NCBI RefSeq assembly: GCF_004299445.1
Contig: NZ_SCTC01000024.1
Span: 1 to 49,906 of the forward strand
DNA length: 49,906 bases
Direction of reading: 5' to 3'
DNA from: Phenylobacterium sp.
GTDB taxonomy: Bacteria; Pseudomonadota; Alphaproteobacteria; Caulobacterales; Caulobacteraceae
Position 1 is the first letter of the stretch. Each line of letters starts with the position of its first letter. The notes under the pieces are model-generated. The model worked only from the letters and a program-made list of their open reading frames with translations. It made no database searches and had not been told where the DNA came from. Of the stretch, positions 48,639 through 49,906 are shown piece after piece. Position numbers and translations under genes: made by a program.

Positions 48639-49616
48639 GTGAGACATGACGTCGGGATCGCTGCGGCCGCCGCCGCTCTGGCGCTGGCGCTCGCCGGGGC
48701 CGGGGCCGCGCGCGCCGCGCCGCCGCCGCCCGACCTGAGCGGGCTGTGGAGCAACGGGTCGCTGACCACGCTGGAGCGGCCAAAGGACCTGAAGGCGCTG
48801 GTGCTGACCGAGGCCGAGGCGGCGGCCTATGAGGCGAAGCGGCGCGGCAAGCCGCCCGAGATCGAGGACGACGTGGGCGGCGCCGACTCCGAATGGTGGG
48901 AGCTGGACCACGGGCTGGGGCGGGTGCGCGGACAGGCGCGGACCTCGTGGATCGTCTCGCCGGCCGACGGCAAGCTGCCGTTCAACGCCGCGGCCAAGGC
49001 GGTGAACACGGCGCGGATGGCCGGGCGAAAGGGGCCGACGAACAACCCCGAGGAGCGGGGCCGGACCGACCGCTGCCTGCCGGGGACGGCGGCGGGGCCG
49101 CCGATGCTGAACGGGGTGTACAACAACAACTACACGTTCGTGCAGACGCGCGAGGCGCTGGTGATCCACGCGGAGTACTTCAGCGACCTGCGGATCGTGC
49201 GGCTGGAGCCCGGGGCCAAGCACCCGCCGCCGGCCGTGCGCCGCTGGCTGGGCGACTCCATCGGGCGGTGGGAGGGCGCGACGCTGGTGATCGAGACCAC
49301 CAACTTCACGCCGCTGGAGGTGGACGCGCCGCCGGGCGGCGACCCGGCGGCCGACATGGTGGTGACCGAGCGCCTGACGCGGCTGGGCCCGACCCGGCTC
49401 CACTATGCGTTCACGGTGCGCAACCCGGCGCGGTTCGTCATGCCGTGGCAGGGCGAGATGGTGATGCAGACGGCGGCGGGGCCGATGTTCGAGTACGCCT
49501 GCCACGAGGGGAACTACTCGATGACCAGCATGCTGGCGGCGGCGCGGCAGGCGGAGGCGGCGGCGAAGGCGGCGGGGGCGACCTCCGAGGGAACGCCTGG
49601 CCCTTCGGCGCGTTGA
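48639..49616 (+). CDS. exported hypothetical protein
   Basis: A 325-residue protein with a signal peptide (VGIAAAAAALALALAGAGAARAA). The mature part starts PPPDLSGLWSNGSLTTLERPKDLKALVLTEAEAAAYE and has LPGTAAGPPMLNGVYNNNYTFVQTREALVIHAEYFSDLRIVRL, GRWEGATLVIETTNFTP, and MPWQGEMVMQTAAGPMFEYACHEGNYSMTSML. Proteins with this order of blocks (SGLW..., GRWEG.TLV.ET.NF, EYACHEGNY) are frequent in Proteobacteria and Acidobacteria and have no assigned function. The body looks like an all-beta, lipocalin-like fold, but this is a guess. It starts at GTG 48639. Confidence 0.8.
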   Translation: MRHDVGIAAAAAALALALAGAGAARAAPPPPDLSGLWSNGSLTTLERPKDLKALVLTEAEAAAYEAKRRGKPPEIEDDVGGADSEWWELDHGLGRVRGQARTSWIVSPADGKLPFNAAAKAVNTARMAGRKGPTNNPEERGRTDRCLPGTAAGPPMLNGVYNNNYTFVQTREALVIHAEYFSDLRIVRLEPGAKHPPPAVRRWLGDSIGRWEGATLVIETTNFTPLEVDAPPGGDPAADMVVTERLTRLGPTRLHYAFTVRNPARFVMPWQGEMVMQTAAGPMFEYACHEGNYSMTSMLAAARQAEAAAKAAGATSEGTPGPSAR

Positions 49617-49686
49617 GCGTACGGGGCCACGGCGCGAGCATTTGCGGCGGGCGGCTCAGTACGTGGAAATACGGGGAAGAGAACCA

Positions 49687-49906
49687 ATGCGCATTGCTAT
49701 TCTGGCGGCCTGCGGGGCCGCGGCGCTTTCGATGAGCGCCTGCCAGCAGAAGGTCGAGGCTCCGGCCGCCGACGCCGCCGCCACCACCGCGGCCCAGGAC
49801 GCCGCCGCCAGCGCCAACGCCGCCGCCGCCAACGCCGCGACCGCGGCCGGCGCCGCGGCCGACGCGACCACGGATGCGGCGGGGGCTGCGGCCAACACCG
49901 CGGCCG
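49687..49906 (+). CDS. alanine-rich lipoprotein, 3' end beyond the window
   Basis: The first 73 codons of a lipoprotein. Signal MRIAILAACGAAALSMSAC has an SMSAC lipobox (Cys19); the mature part is a low-complexity Ala/Asp/Thr helix (repeats such as NAAAANAATAAGAAADATTDAAGAAA), as in small Lpp-like or Ala-rich outer-membrane lipoproteins. GGGGAAGAG precedes the ATG. The frame is open to the last base, so the gene is incomplete here. Confidence 0.8.
   Translation, partial: MRIAILAACGAAALSMSACQQKVEAPAADAAATTAAQDAAASANAAAANAATAAGAAADATTDAAGAAANTAA

Overview
The window reads as high-GC alphaproteobacterial chromosome, most likely Caulobacterales (Caulobacter/Phenylobacterium-like). Support: a PodJ-type polarity protein, a TonB receptor beside an UrcA-family protein, PEPxxWA-CTERM proteins, CcrM-type GANTC sites upstream of podJ, a GTTC-N7-GTTC SOS box of the alphaproteobacterial type, and an array of acyl-CoA dehydrogenases. 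No tRNA, rRNA, CRISPR, insertion sequence or complete prophage was seen. The first 76 bases are almost pure G and look like a contig-end artefact.

Layout. (1) 0.5-7.8 kb: TonB-dependent receptor, a convergent UrcA-family gene, and two tandem paralogous winged-helix/TM/TPR regulators; three 22-bp-spaced repeats lie between urcA and the first regulator. (2) 7.8-19.7 kb: small and accessory genes: a mini zinc-ribbon protein, an RlaP-like nucleotidyltransferase, an RTX protein, a tandem-HTH protein behind an SOS box, a small-protein/TerB/DedA operon, RidA, a PEP-CTERM protein, a VOC protein, and the ligase-associated DNA-repair pair PdeM plus DEXH helicase. GC-rich palindromic repeats are scattered here, two of them inside coding sequence. 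(3) 19.7-31.7 kb: an exported methyltransferase-like lipoprotein, a secernin-type Ntn hydrolase, a DUF885 peptidase, a cytochrome P450, a penicillin/AHL-acylase family enzyme, an SDR, a periplasmic beta-carbonic anhydrase, a second PEP-CTERM protein and an LprI-domain protein. (4) 31.8-38.6 kb: a TauE/SafE-TIGR02186-DUF3429 operon, podJ, and an MprF-like DUF2156 protein. (5) 38.7-46.4 kb: six acyl-CoA dehydrogenase genes (five ~400-aa paralogues and one shorter partner-type) ending at a clear intrinsic terminator; three 102-bp repeats sit between members, and a PsrA-like palindrome precedes the first. (6) 46.5-49.9 kb: a DUF559 endonuclease bracketed by inverted palindromic repeats, a structured repeat upstream of an orphan gene, a second tandem-HTH protein, an exported protein of unknown function, and the start of an alanine-rich lipoprotein cut by the window end.

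The acyl-CoA dehydrogenases, P450, SDR and acylase together suggest catabolism of lipid or other acyl substrates, but the substrate cannot be read from sequence.

Strongest candidates for something undescribed: (a) two ~133-bp elements (8187-8320 and 47191-47321) with invariant internal-loop bases and eight compensated base-pair changes, each about 50 nt upstream of a small orphan gene on the same strand; (b) a DUF559 nuclease gene flanked almost exactly by inverted copies of a repeat that also occurs elsewhere, including in frame inside genes; (c) the tandem regulator pair with its 22-bp-period repeats; (d) low-GC synonymous patches at the same place in three acyl-CoA dehydrogenase paralogues.
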